Assembly (NCBI GenBank): GCA_021771035.1
Contig: JAETPU010000011.1
Span: forward strand, 26,800 to 90,799
Source of the DNA: Marvinbryantia formatexigens
GTDB lineage: Bacteria; Bacillota; Clostridia; Oscillospirales; Ruminococcaceae
Direction: 5' to 3'
Length of the DNA stretch: 64,000 nt
A model generated the notes under the pieces. It was not told the origin of the DNA. It did not search any database and saw only the letters and a list, made by a program, of their open reading frames with translations. A program made the translations under genes and the position numbers. Position 1 is the first letter of the stretch. Each line of letters begins with the position of its first letter. This document shows positions 51,769 through 60,197 of this stretch, in pieces.

Positions 51769-52593
51769 TTAACCCAGCTTTTCAATAATGTCCTCCAGCA
51801 TGGCCTTGGCAGCCAGCACGTCCTGGAGCTGCTGATCCCCGGCAATCTCACGTTCGATGGTAATGGCGCCGTTATAGCCCACTTCCTTGAGCTTTGCCAC
51901 AAACCGGGGGAAATCCACGCGGCCCTGGCCCATCGGCATCTCCCGGCCCAGTTCTTTGCCGTTGGTGGGATATTCCCCATCCTTGCCATGTACGCCCTTG
52001 ACATACCGCCCCACCATATCCAGCGCATCCACGGGATTGGCCTTTCCGTACATCAGCAGGTTGGCGGGGTCAAAATTGAGCCCCACATTTTCGGCGTTCA
52101 GTTCGCCGAACACCCGGAGAAGCGTGGCCGGCGTCTCCTGGCCGGTCTCAAAGAGCAGATTGATTCCCAGTTTGCGGTATTCCTCCACCAGATAGCGCAG
52201 GGCACATAAAAAGCTGACAAAAATGGGATCCTGCGGGTTCTCTGGGATAAAGCCCAGATGTGTGGCGATATTTTGGCAGCCGATACTCTTGGCAAATTTT
52301 GCGCAGCAGATCAGATCCTGCATCCGCTGGTAACGGTACTCAATGGGCATGATTCCCAGCGTCTGCGGGCCGGAATAAAAATCCCACACCTGCGGGCCGC
52401 TCCATACGCCGATCATGGCTGTAATTTCAATCCCGGTCTCCTGGACTGCCTGGCGTACCTGCTGGGCATGGGCCTCGTCCAAATCCTCCAGCGGCATGGA
52501 CAGCTGGCAGTTGGTAAAGCCCTGCTGGGCATACCAGCGGAATTTTTCTGCAATGTTGTCCTTGTGGATATAAATGATGGTTCCTACCTTCAT
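51769..52593 (-). CDS. Sugar phosphate isomerase/epimerase family (TIM barrel, AP endonuclease-like)
   Basis: A 274-residue barrel of the xylose isomerase-like superfamily. Recognisable strands are VGTIIYIHKDNIAEKF, IGCQNIATHLGFIPENP, INLLFETGQETPATLLRVF, VGLNFDPANLLMYGKANPVD, YVKGVHGKDGEYP and GAITIEREIAGDQQLQDVL. The Glu, Asp, His and Glu at strand ends (FETG, FDPAN, HGKD, IERE) are the usual metal ligands. It would interconvert keto or hydroxy sugars; the substrate is unknown. GGAGGAGG precedes the ATG at 52593. Its own promoter lies at 52733-52761. Confidence 0.9.
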   Translation of the reverse strand: MKVGTIIYIHKDNIAEKFRWYAQQGFTNCQLSMPLEDLDEAHAQQVRQAVQETGIEITAMIGVWSGPQVWDFYSGPQTLGIMPIEYRYQRMQDLICCAKFAKSIGCQNIATHLGFIPENPQDPIFVSFLCALRYLVEEYRKLGINLLFETGQETPATLLRVFGELNAENVGLNFDPANLLMYGKANPVDALDMVGRYVKGVHGKDGEYPTNGKELGREMPMGQGRVDFPRFVAKLKEVGYNGAITIEREIAGDQQLQDVLAAKAMLEDIIEKLG

Positions 52594-52732
52594 AATGTCC
52601 TCCTCCATATTCTGCCGAAAGCATAAGCCGGCGCTGCGGCTGGCTGCAAAAACCCCGGTTGGTCAGCCATGCGGGCGCGGGCACGTGTTGCTGCAGGCGT
52701 TTCGCCTGACGGCGGCAGTATTTCCTGCCAAC

Positions 52733-52761
52733 ATTGTAGCACAGCCAAACCGGGAACGCAA
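52733..52761 (-). promoter_or_regulatory. Promoter of the epimerase gene
   Basis: Minus-strand TTGCGT (52756-52761) and TACAAT (52733-52738) with a 17-base spacer. Confidence 0.65.
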
Positions 52762-52807
52762 TCAGGAAATCGGACTGTATTAGGACAGCCGGCGGCGCAA
52801 ATACACA

Positions 52808-52836
52808 TTGAACCGGGCATGAAAATCGTGTAGAAT
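52808..52836 (+). promoter_or_regulatory. Promoter of the GNAT-to-comEC gene string
   Basis: TTGAAC (52808-52813), 17 bases, TAGAAT (52831-52836), about 60 bases before the GTG start at 52900. The following genes through 58678 are closely spaced and may share it. Confidence 0.7.
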
Positions 52837-52899
52837 GATAGAAAATGAAGCCTGGCCAGTTTCTGTATTTTTTCCCGACCCGGAAAGGAGAACCCAGCT

Positions 52900-53610
52900 G
52901 TGAGAAACCCGAATGACAACCTGAATACGCCCCGTCTTCAGACACAGCGGCTGACCCTGCGCCGCTTTACCCCTGAGGACACCCAGGCGCTCTTTGATAT
53001 TTTACGGGATCCGAAGGCGAATACCTTTCTCCCCTGGTTCCCGCTGAGAACGCTTGGGCAGGCCCGGCAACGCCTGGAGGAAATTCTAAAGGATTATGCA
53101 AGGCCCCAGGGCTGCTATTATGCCATCTGCCTGGCGCGGGACAATGTGCCCATCGGCTACGTGGGCATGAGCGCCGAGGACAGCCACGACTTCGGGTATG
53201 GGCTGCGCGAGGAGTTCTGGCACAGGGGAATCGCCACCGAGGCCGCCCAGGCGGTGGTGCAGCAGATCCGCACCCAAGGCGTGCCCTATATCACCGCCAC
53301 CCATGACCGCAACAATCCCCGCAGCGGCGCTGTGATGCAAAAGCTGGGCATGACCTACCGTTATTCCTATGAGGAGCTCTGGCAGCCCAAGAATATCCCG
53401 GTGGTGTTTCGGATGTATCAGCTGGATTTTGCCGCCGGCTGCGGCACCTATCAAAAGTACTGGGAGCAGTATCCCCATTTTGTGGAGGATCCGGGTTCCT
53501 TCGCGCCCCTTGGGTCCCGGGCTGACGCCGGGCGGGGACGGACGGGCACAAACGCTTTCCCCGATTCCTCCAAAACACAGGGGACGAAAGGACGGAATTT
53601 CAGTGAATGA
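52900..53610 (+). CDS. GNAT family N-acetyltransferase (RimJ/RimL-like)
   Basis: A 236-residue acetyltransferase. N-terminal LQTQRLTLRRFTPEDTQALF is the RimJ/RimL-type opening; GYGLREEFWHRGIATEAAQA carries the acetyl-CoA-binding R-G-x-A-type loop; HDRNNPRSGAVMQKLGMTYR is motif B. The last 50 residues after QKYWEQYPHF are low complexity and look like an extension. It could acetylate a protein N terminus or a small amine. The GTG start follows AAAGGAGAA. It overlaps the next gene by 8 bases. Confidence 0.93.
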   Translation: MRNPNDNLNTPRLQTQRLTLRRFTPEDTQALFDILRDPKANTFLPWFPLRTLGQARQRLEEILKDYARPQGCYYAICLARDNVPIGYVGMSAEDSHDFGYGLREEFWHRGIATEAAQAVVQQIRTQGVPYITATHDRNNPRSGAVMQKLGMTYRYSYEELWQPKNIPVVFRMYQLDFAAGCGTYQKYWEQYPHFVEDPGSFAPLGSRADAGRGRTGTNAFPDSSKTQGTKGRNFSE

Positions 53611-54763
53611 ACGGTTACAGGCGGTCTTTGATGAGGGAATTCAGTGGGCCTGCCTGAGTGAAAAGAAAAAGGGCGGCGTCTCAAAGGCCACCAAAGTGGA
53701 GCTGAGCCCCTTTCAAAACGCCAGGGGAGAGCTTCTCTACCAGTTTTCCAGCACCATCGGCCCCAAGGTGTTTCATCAGAATTTTACCCCCGAGGCTGCC
53801 TGTGAGGAAATTCAGCGCCTGCTCACCCAGGAGTTCCAGCAGATGATGGTGCGCACCGCTGTTATGGAGCGCCACATCACCTGGTATCATAAGCTGAAAA
53901 TCCATGCGGGCAAGCGCCGCCAATCCCCTCAAACGGCGCCTGCTGCCCATAATAAGGTGAAGAATTACCCCCTGCCCGAGGGGGAGCCCTGCGACTTTTT
54001 GATCCGCCTGGGGGTTATGACCCCGGACGGCCGGGTGTGCAAGGCCAAATATGATAAATTCCGGCAGATCAACCGCTATCTGGAGCTGATTGCTCCGGCA
54101 GTTTCCGCCCTGGACACCTCCCGCCGGCTGCATATTGTGGATTTTGGCTGTGGGAAGGCCTATCTCACCTTTGCGCTGTATTACTACCTTACCCAGCGTT
54201 TGGGGCTGCAGGTGCAGATGACCGGGCTGGATCTCAAGGAGGACGTGATCGCCCTGTGCCAGGGGCTGGCTCAGGAGCTGGGATATGGCTCCCTTTCCTT
54301 CCAGACCGGAGACATCAAGAGCTTTTCCAGCGACGGGGACATCGATATGGTGATTACCCTGCACGCCTGTGACACAGCCACGGATGAAGCCATCGTCCAG
54401 GCGCTGTCCTGGAACGCCAAGGTGATTCTCACGGTCCCGTGCTGTCAGCATGAGCTGTTTTCCCAAATCCACAATGAATCCATGCGCCTTCTCACCAAGC
54501 ACGGGATTCTCAAGGAGCGCCTGTCCTGCCTGATTACAGATTCTATCCGCTGCCAGCTGCTGGAGGCCTGCGGCTATCAAACCAATATTATGGAGTTTAT
54601 CTCCCTGGAGCATACCCCGAAGAACCTGCTGATCAAGGCTGTGCGCAGGGGAGGCCCTTCCCAAAGCGCCCTGCGGGAATACCGCAGCTTTGCCGCCCAG
54701 TGGGGGATTGAGCCCTATCTGGAGCGGCGCCTCATCCAGCTTGGGCGCATCCCGCCCAGCTGA
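53603..54763 (+). CDS. SAM-dependent methyltransferase (Methyltransf_32-like)
   Basis: A 386-residue protein. The N-terminal ~165 residues are a helical/beta region of unknown role (VELSPFQNARGELLYQFSS); the Rossmann methyltransferase follows with motif I HIVDFGCGKAYLTFALYY, acidic VQMTGLDLKEDVIALCQ, MVITLHACDTATDEAI and ILTVPCCQHELF. This matches the class I family with an H-A-C-D and P-C-C motif that includes poorly characterised methyltransferases. The target may be RNA or protein; not known. GTG start at 53603 after GAAAGGACGG, overlapping the previous gene. Confidence 0.9.
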   Translation: MNERLQAVFDEGIQWACLSEKKKGGVSKATKVELSPFQNARGELLYQFSSTIGPKVFHQNFTPEAACEEIQRLLTQEFQQMMVRTAVMERHITWYHKLKIHAGKRRQSPQTAPAAHNKVKNYPLPEGEPCDFLIRLGVMTPDGRVCKAKYDKFRQINRYLELIAPAVSALDTSRRLHIVDFGCGKAYLTFALYYYLTQRLGLQVQMTGLDLKEDVIALCQGLAQELGYGSLSFQTGDIKSFSSDGDIDMVITLHACDTATDEAIVQALSWNAKVILTVPCCQHELFSQIHNESMRLLTKHGILKERLSCLITDSIRCQLLEACGYQTNIMEFISLEHTPKNLLIKAVRRGGPSQSALREYRSFAAQWGIEPYLERRLIQLGRIPPS

Positions 54764-54786
54764 CGCCATAAAAGGAGGAATCCCCC

Positions 54787-56961
54787 TTGAAACGACCGCT
54801 GTTTACCGGCTGCCTGTGCTTTGTGCTCTGTATGCTGCCGGGTTCCCTGCTGGGAATTGCAGCCGGCCTGGCTGCAGGGGGGATTTTTCTTGCGGGTGCA
54901 CTCGTGTGCCTGGCGCTTCCCAGGCTGCGAAAAGCTTCTGTATTCGCGGCCTGCTGCGCTCTGGGATGCCTGGTATCCTCCCTGCACCTGCTGGGCTGGA
55001 ATGAAAACCAAACGCTCCTGACCCAGTGTGCCCAACGCTCCGGCGGTACCGTCTCCTGCCGGGGTGTGGTCCAATCGGTCCAGGTTTCCTCGGGTGTCCA
55101 GAGGATCATCCTGAAAGCCCGCCGGCTGGGCGACACCACTTTAAAGGAGCCCATCACCCTGGATGCGGGCAGTATCTCCCATCTGCCAGTGCGCCCGGGG
55201 GATTTGTTGTGGGGCGAAGTCTCGGTTCCCGCGGCTGCTGACCGGCCCAGGGCGTTTGGCAGTGACTACGCCGAAGGAGCGCTGAATGTGGGCATCATGG
55301 CCAATCCCGGGTTCTCCCTGCAGGACGATGAGCTCTCCCCGGTTATCCTGCTCGGGCGCCTGCAGAAAACCCTGGCGGACCAAGTACAGCGGCTGCTGCC
55401 AGGGGAGGAGGGCGCGTTGCTCAATAAGCTGGTTTTGGGAAGCGATTCCACAATGGCGCGCGAGTTTAGAGCGGAGTTTTATCAGAGCGGAATCGGCCAT
55501 CTGCTGGCAGTTTCCGGGCTGCACGTCACCATTTTGTGCGGGAGTTTCTTTTCCCTTTTGGGAGTGCTGACCGTTCCCCGGCGCCTGCGGGACTGCCTGA
55601 CCGGCGTGTTCTGCATCGGCTATGTCCTGCTCACCGGGGCCTCCTTTTCCGCCATGCGCGCGGGCGGTATGATGCTCATGGCCCTCACTGCGGATTTCCT
55701 GGGCCGCCGGTACGATTCCCTGACAGCCCTGGGAATCAGCGCCGCTGGGATTACCCTAGTCTTTCCGGGGGCTGTCCTGAATGTGGGATTCTTGCTGTCG
55801 GTGGGCTGTTCGCTGTCCATTATCTGCCTGTCCGGGCCTCTAAAACGGATGTGCCTGAGGGGCCTTCCCGCGCTGGGGCGCTTTGCGTTGTCCCGCTGGG
55901 TGGTGGACACCCTCTGCGTCACTTTGAGCGCCAATTTAGTCACGGTTGTGTATTCCGCCGTCACCGGCAAACGGGTTCCGGTTTTCAGCGTCCTGTTCAA
56001 TCTGCTCAGCGCTCCCGTTATGGCTCCGCTTTTGGCCTGCGGGATGCTCACCGCAGTGTGCGGCGCGTTTCTTCCCCTGCTTCCGGTGTTCTCCCAGCTG
56101 TTCGGGCTCCTCAGCGGCCTGTTGGCCCGGGGCCTTTTACTGGTAGGGGAATGGGGGAGCGCCGTTTCCTTTTTTGGGATTTCCTTTGCCACAACGCCCC
56201 TGCGCCTGTGGCTGGCCCTCAGTGTTCTGATTGCAGCGGCAGCGGCGGCCCTTCGTGTCTCCACACGCTGCAGGGTTTTTGCCTCAGCCTGCTGCGCCGC
56301 GCTGCTGTGCCTGGTGTTATGCGTCTCTCTTTTATTCCAAAGCACGGTGACACAGGTGGATATTCTCCCCACCTCCCAGGGGTACGCCGTGTGGATCCAA
56401 AATGGAACCCGGCATATCCTGCTGGCGGATGCGGCCAACAGCAGCGATGTTCAGGAAATCACAGCCTCCCGTGCTTTTCAGAAGCATGGCCCTTGTGATA
56501 TACTGATAAGCAGACAGGATTTTCCCCGCAGCAGCGCCAGCCTGGAAAAGCTGCTGGATTCGGTAAAGCCGCGCAGCGTCATCCTCACACAAAAGCAAGG
56601 GGAAAACAGGCGCATTGCCCGGACCTATCCCAACCGCAGGACTGCCGGCGCCGGGGACACCGTAGTCAGCGGCGGGGCGGTGTCCATCCGTCTGGAGGAC
56701 GAGGGAACCCTTCTGCGGGTGGGGCCCCAGAGCCTGTGGATTCCCAAGAGCCCGCAGGCGCAGCCCAAAGGGGATCCCCATGCCAAGCTTCTGGTTCTGG
56801 GCTGGCCGGACGAAAACCAGTCTTCCCGCCTGGAACGCGGGCTTCTTACGCCGGGGTTCCAGCACATGACCCTCTATTTTTACGGGGATGCCCTGAGCGC
56901 CTGGGCGCAGGGGGATTTTCTGATCCCCAGACGCCTGTATCTCGATACCGTCAATTCCTGA
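54787..56961 (+). CDS. comEC: ComEC/Rec2 DNA-uptake channel with degenerate nuclease domain
   Basis: A 724-residue membrane protein. An N-terminal OB-like domain (about 70-180) is followed by the Competence domain with HLLAVSGLHVTILCGSFFSL, SFSAMRAGGMMLMALTADFL and many hydrophobic helices, as in the channel importing single-stranded DNA. The C-terminal part (from about 518) aligns by position with the beta-lactamase-like nuclease domain but has DILISRQDFPRSSASLEKLL where active forms have an HxHxDH metal site. The channel half therefore looks intact and the nuclease half inactive. TTG start after AAAGGAGGAAT. holA follows by 14 bases. Confidence 0.93.
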   Translation: MKRPLFTGCLCFVLCMLPGSLLGIAAGLAAGGIFLAGALVCLALPRLRKASVFAACCALGCLVSSLHLLGWNENQTLLTQCAQRSGGTVSCRGVVQSVQVSSGVQRIILKARRLGDTTLKEPITLDAGSISHLPVRPGDLLWGEVSVPAAADRPRAFGSDYAEGALNVGIMANPGFSLQDDELSPVILLGRLQKTLADQVQRLLPGEEGALLNKLVLGSDSTMAREFRAEFYQSGIGHLLAVSGLHVTILCGSFFSLLGVLTVPRRLRDCLTGVFCIGYVLLTGASFSAMRAGGMMLMALTADFLGRRYDSLTALGISAAGITLVFPGAVLNVGFLLSVGCSLSIICLSGPLKRMCLRGLPALGRFALSRWVVDTLCVTLSANLVTVVYSAVTGKRVPVFSVLFNLLSAPVMAPLLACGMLTAVCGAFLPLLPVFSQLFGLLSGLLARGLLLVGEWGSAVSFFGISFATTPLRLWLALSVLIAAAAAALRVSTRCRVFASACCAALLCLVLCVSLLFQSTVTQVDILPTSQGYAVWIQNGTRHILLADAANSSDVQEITASRAFQKHGPCDILISRQDFPRSSASLEKLLDSVKPRSVILTQKQGENRRIARTYPNRRTAGAGDTVVSGGAVSIRLEDEGTLLRVGPQSLWIPKSPQAQPKGDPHAKLLVLGWPDENQSSRLERGLLTPGFQHMTLYFYGDALSAWAQGDFLIPRRLYLDTVNS

Positions 56962-56975
56962 CAGGAGGCCTTTCT

Positions 56976-58043
56976 TTGTTTTATCAAAAGGAAACGGAAT
57001 TTGCCCGCCATATCAAAAACGATCCCCCGGCCCGGGTTTATTTTCTCTTTGGAACAGAAAATTACACCAAGGAGCTCTACCTGAAAAAATTAATCTCCAA
57101 AGCAGTTTCCAAGGATCTGCTGGAATTTAACTTTCATAAATTCGACGGGCGGCAGATTACCCTGGATACGATTGCGGACGCCTGTGAGGCTCTGCCGCTG
57201 ATGAGTGAGCGCACCTGCGTGGTAGTAAGCGATCTGGATGTGGAGAAGCTGAGTGCCGGGGACTATCAAAAGCTCAAGGAGCTGCTGGTGGATCCCAGCG
57301 GGAGCAATGTGCTGATATTCGTTGTCACAGGCTTTGAGGTCAACGAGCGCCGCAGCTCCCGGTACAAGGCCTTCGTCGATCTGGTATCCAAGGTGGGGGT
57401 AGCCGCCCGCCTGGATTCCCGAAGCGCCCGGGATCTTATCAAATACGCCCGCAGTGTGGCGCAGCGGGAACATACAGAGCTGTCCGAGGCTGACGCCCAG
57501 TATCTGGTGGGGCGCAGCAACGACAATATGCTTACGCTGACCAATGAGCTGGACAAGCTGTGCGCGTACTGCGCGGGCAGGGCCATCACCCGGGAGGATA
57601 TTGACCGCTGCGGCATGGCGGATCTCAACGCCAGCATCTTCGATATCTCCAAGGCCATCCTCAAGGGGGATTACCAGCTCACCATGCAGCGCCTGAACGA
57701 CCTCATCGAGCAGCGGGAGGAGCCCATTGCCATTCTGGCGGTGCTTTCCTCGGCGTTTATTGATCTCTACCGGGCCCGTGCCGCCCGTCCGCTCAGCGTG
57801 CCCCAGGCCCAGCTGGCGGGACTGTTCCACTACAAGGGCAAGGAATTCCGGATCCGCAACGCCATGTCGGACTGTGCCCGATTTCCGGAGGAATTCCTGC
57901 GCAGGGCCATCCTGCTGCTGGCACAGACCGATTATCAGATGAAAAGCACCGCGATTGACAAGACCGTGCTGCTCCAGGAGACCGTGACCTCCCTGTTTAT
58001 GATGCTGGAGCAGCTGAAATCCGGCGCCCTGGCCAGACGGTAG
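56976..58043 (+). CDS. holA: DNA polymerase III delta subunit
   Basis: A 355-residue clamp-loader subunit. N-terminal RVYFLFGTENYTKELYLKKL is the P-loop-like opening of the delta family, followed by ADACEALPLMSERTCVVVSD, LTNELDKLCAYCAGRAITRE and ADLNASIFDISKAILKGDYQ, and the helical collar domain to the C terminus. It opens the beta clamp during loading. The comEC-holA order is a common Firmicutes gene neighbourhood. TTG start at 56976 with AGGAGG 7 bases upstream; the longer frame overlapping comEC is rejected. Confidence 0.95.
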   Translation: MFYQKETEFARHIKNDPPARVYFLFGTENYTKELYLKKLISKAVSKDLLEFNFHKFDGRQITLDTIADACEALPLMSERTCVVVSDLDVEKLSAGDYQKLKELLVDPSGSNVLIFVVTGFEVNERRSSRYKAFVDLVSKVGVAARLDSRSARDLIKYARSVAQREHTELSEADAQYLVGRSNDNMLTLTNELDKLCAYCAGRAITREDIDRCGMADLNASIFDISKAILKGDYQLTMQRLNDLIEQREEPIAILAVLSSAFIDLYRARAARPLSVPQAQLAGLFHYKGKEFRIRNAMSDCARFPEEFLRRAILLLAQTDYQMKSTAIDKTVLLQETVTSLFMMLEQLKSGALARR

Positions 58044-58072
58044 GCGCAAAAGCAGCGGGAGGAGGGGGTTTT

Positions 58073-58678
58073 ATGCCCATACGGCTGTCCCAGGCGGTCA
58101 TCGTGGAGGGAAAATACGATAAAATCCGTCTTTCCTCCCTTTTGGACGCCACAATCATCGAGACAAACGGGTTTTCCATCTTCCGGGACAAGGAAAAAAT
58201 GGAGCTCATCCGCACCCTGGCGCAGACCTGCGGTGTGCTCCTGCTGATGGATTCCGACGCCGCCGGTTTTAAAATCCGCAGCTTTGTGGCCCAGGGACTG
58301 CCCAAGGGTACCTTCACCCATGTGTACATCCCGGACATCTACGGCAAGGAGCGGCGCAAGGCAGCCCCCTCCAAGGAGGGGAAGCTGGGAGTGGAGGGCC
58401 TGGACACAGACACCCTGCTCGAGGCCCTGCGCCGCGCCGGTGCAGGCGTCCGCACAGTGTCCCAGCCCAAACAGCCCATCACGAAGGCGGATCTGTTTGC
58501 GGACGGGCTGAGCGGCACGCCCGGCGCCGCCTTGCTGCGGGAGCACCTGCTGCGGCTGATGAAGCTGCCGGAGCATTTGTCCCCCAACGCCCTGGTGCCT
58601 GTGCTCAACAGCCTGCTCACCCGGGAGCAGTACCAGGCGCTGGTGCTTAAGGTGCGGGAGCAGGCCGCCTGCGGGTAA
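58073..58678 (+). CDS. Toprim nuclease, RNase M5-like (DUF4093 type)
   Basis: A 201-residue Toprim-domain protein. The catalytic Glu is in AVIVEGKYDKIRLSSLLD, the Asp pair in LLLMDSDAAGFKIR, and ETNGFSIFRD matches RNase M5. GKLGVEGLDTDTLLEALRRA resembles the RNase M5 hinge, after which a C-terminal helical part (DUF4093-like) is present. RNase M5 matures 5S rRNA in Firmicutes. This may be that enzyme or a close paralogue, so I do not assign a symbol. GGGAGGAGGGGG precedes the ATG. It follows holA by 29 bases. Confidence 0.88.
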   Translation: MPIRLSQAVIVEGKYDKIRLSSLLDATIIETNGFSIFRDKEKMELIRTLAQTCGVLLLMDSDAAGFKIRSFVAQGLPKGTFTHVYIPDIYGKERRKAAPSKEGKLGVEGLDTDTLLEALRRAGAGVRTVSQPKQPITKADLFADGLSGTPGAALLREHLLRLMKLPEHLSPNALVPVLNSLLTREQYQALVLKVREQAACG

Positions 58679-58818
58679 AAAGCCGCGCCGGGGCCTTTGG
58701 GGCACAAGGGGTGCCTGCGCTTGGGATTACCCATCCCGGCGGGGAATGGCATCCTGGGTTCTGCCGCCCGGCGCCATGAAGGTGAGCGTTCTAAACTTGC
58801 GGAAAGGAGGCCGCTGAA

Positions 58819-60144
58819 ATGCCTCTGTACAGCCTGAGCTTTCTATGCCTGTTTCTCCCCATTGGGCTCATCCTCTATTATCTGGTCCCGAAACAGGGAC
58901 GCAACGCCGCCCTGTTGGGGATCGGCCTTTGCTATTACCTGCTCAACGACCCGTTCAACCTGCCCCTGATGCTCATTTCCCTAGGGACGGATTACATCTT
59001 TTACCGGCTGTTCTGCCGTTATGCGGGTTTTCCCGAAGTCCAGCGCGCCTTTTTAACGGGCGCGCTGCTGAAAAACGCGGGGTTTTTGCTTTTGGCCTTC
59101 GGCTTCTCCATCTTCGGGGATCAGCGGCTGCCTCTGGGGATTTTTATCTATACCTTATCCTCTGTGGACTTATTTCTCGGCCTGTGGCGCCGGGAGGTGC
59201 GCACCCTGCTTTCCCCGGTGGATTTTTTCCTGTGGCACACTTTGTTTTTCCGGCTTTACGCGGGGCCCTTTGTGCCGCCTTCAGAGTTTGTCAAGCAGAT
59301 TTCCCAGCGGGTTCCCGACGCCTCCAAGATGCTGGAGGGAATCTATCTGTTTTTGCAGGGGCTGGCCATCAAGCTGCTCTTGGTGGACCAGCTGTACAGC
59401 CTGTACGGGGAGCTGACGCCGGTTCCCACCTTTCAGCTTTCCTTCTTTGGGGCCTGGCTCACGCTGCTGACCGGACTGTTCTATCTGCTGTTTTCCCTGG
59501 AATCCTGGTGCAGGATGGCCCGGGGCATCGGCGCCATGTTCGGCTTTTCTCTGCCGCGCAACATCTTCTACCCCCTTTTGGCGGACAGCATCGGCCGGTT
59601 TTTAGGCCGTTTCAATTCCAGCGTCACCGCCCTGTTCCGGCGCCGGTTCAGCCAGCCTCTGTGCCGCCGGTTTGACGGGATGTTCTGCCAGTATCTCATC
59701 ACGGTGGGCTGCTGTGTGATGCTGGGAGTATGGTTCTCGGCCGATTATCCCCATGTGCTCTGGGGCGTGCTGATGGGAACGCTGCTTTTCCTGGAGCGCC
59801 GGGTTTCCCCCGCCAGGCTCAACCGGATACCGCCGTTCTTCCGCCGGTGCTTTACCGGTACAGTGGTGGTATTATCCTTCACCCTTCTTATCGTACATAC
59901 GCTTCCTGACTGCGGGGGGCTTCTCTACTCCCTGTTCTTTGGGAACAATATTCTCCTGAACAAGCGCCTGATTTACCTGGTATCCCAGCAATATCTGCCC
60001 CTGCTTCTGGGAGTGCTGCTCTCCTCGGGGGGGATGTTCCGGCTGCACACCGTGTGCGCACGCAGGTTTCCCAGAATTACGCAGGGGGTCTCCTTTGCCC
60101 TTCATCTGGGGCTGGGGGGATTATGCATTGCCTATCTGCTCTAG
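58819..60144 (+). CDS. MBOAT-family membrane protein lacking catalytic histidines
   Basis: A 441-residue polytopic protein aligned by topology with AlgI/DltB-type O-acyltransferases. It has LFLPIGLILYYLVPKQGRNA, the FFRLYAGPFVPPSEFVKQI (AGPI-like) motif near 148, and FGFSLPRNIFYPLLADSIGRFL, matching the usual N-F-x-x-P-Y-L-x-x-S-I-x-x-F-W. The following W-H-I-S-L is replaced by GRFNSSV (near 265), and the L-W-H-G motif by LGVWFSADYPHVLWG (near 304). Both conserved histidines are therefore missing. Membrane and fold are expected, but acyl transfer is not. GGAAAGGAGGCC precedes the ATG. It pairs with the next gene. Confidence 0.85.
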   Translation: MPLYSLSFLCLFLPIGLILYYLVPKQGRNAALLGIGLCYYLLNDPFNLPLMLISLGTDYIFYRLFCRYAGFPEVQRAFLTGALLKNAGFLLLAFGFSIFGDQRLPLGIFIYTLSSVDLFLGLWRREVRTLLSPVDFFLWHTLFFRLYAGPFVPPSEFVKQISQRVPDASKMLEGIYLFLQGLAIKLLLVDQLYSLYGELTPVPTFQLSFFGAWLTLLTGLFYLLFSLESWCRMARGIGAMFGFSLPRNIFYPLLADSIGRFLGRFNSSVTALFRRRFSQPLCRRFDGMFCQYLITVGCCVMLGVWFSADYPHVLWGVLMGTLLFLERRVSPARLNRIPPFFRRCFTGTVVVLSFTLLIVHTLPDCGGLLYSLFFGNNILLNKRLIYLVSQQYLPLLLGVLLSSGGMFRLHTVCARRFPRITQGVSFALHLGLGGLCIAYLL

Positions 60145-60197
60145 GCAATATCTTTGCACCGATCCAATTTTCGCTGCGGCTAAAGGAGGTGGACACC

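Noticed and set aside
53681..54769. 362-codon minus-strand frame over the methyltransferase gene
   Set aside because: Antisense shadow of a clear SAM methyltransferase.
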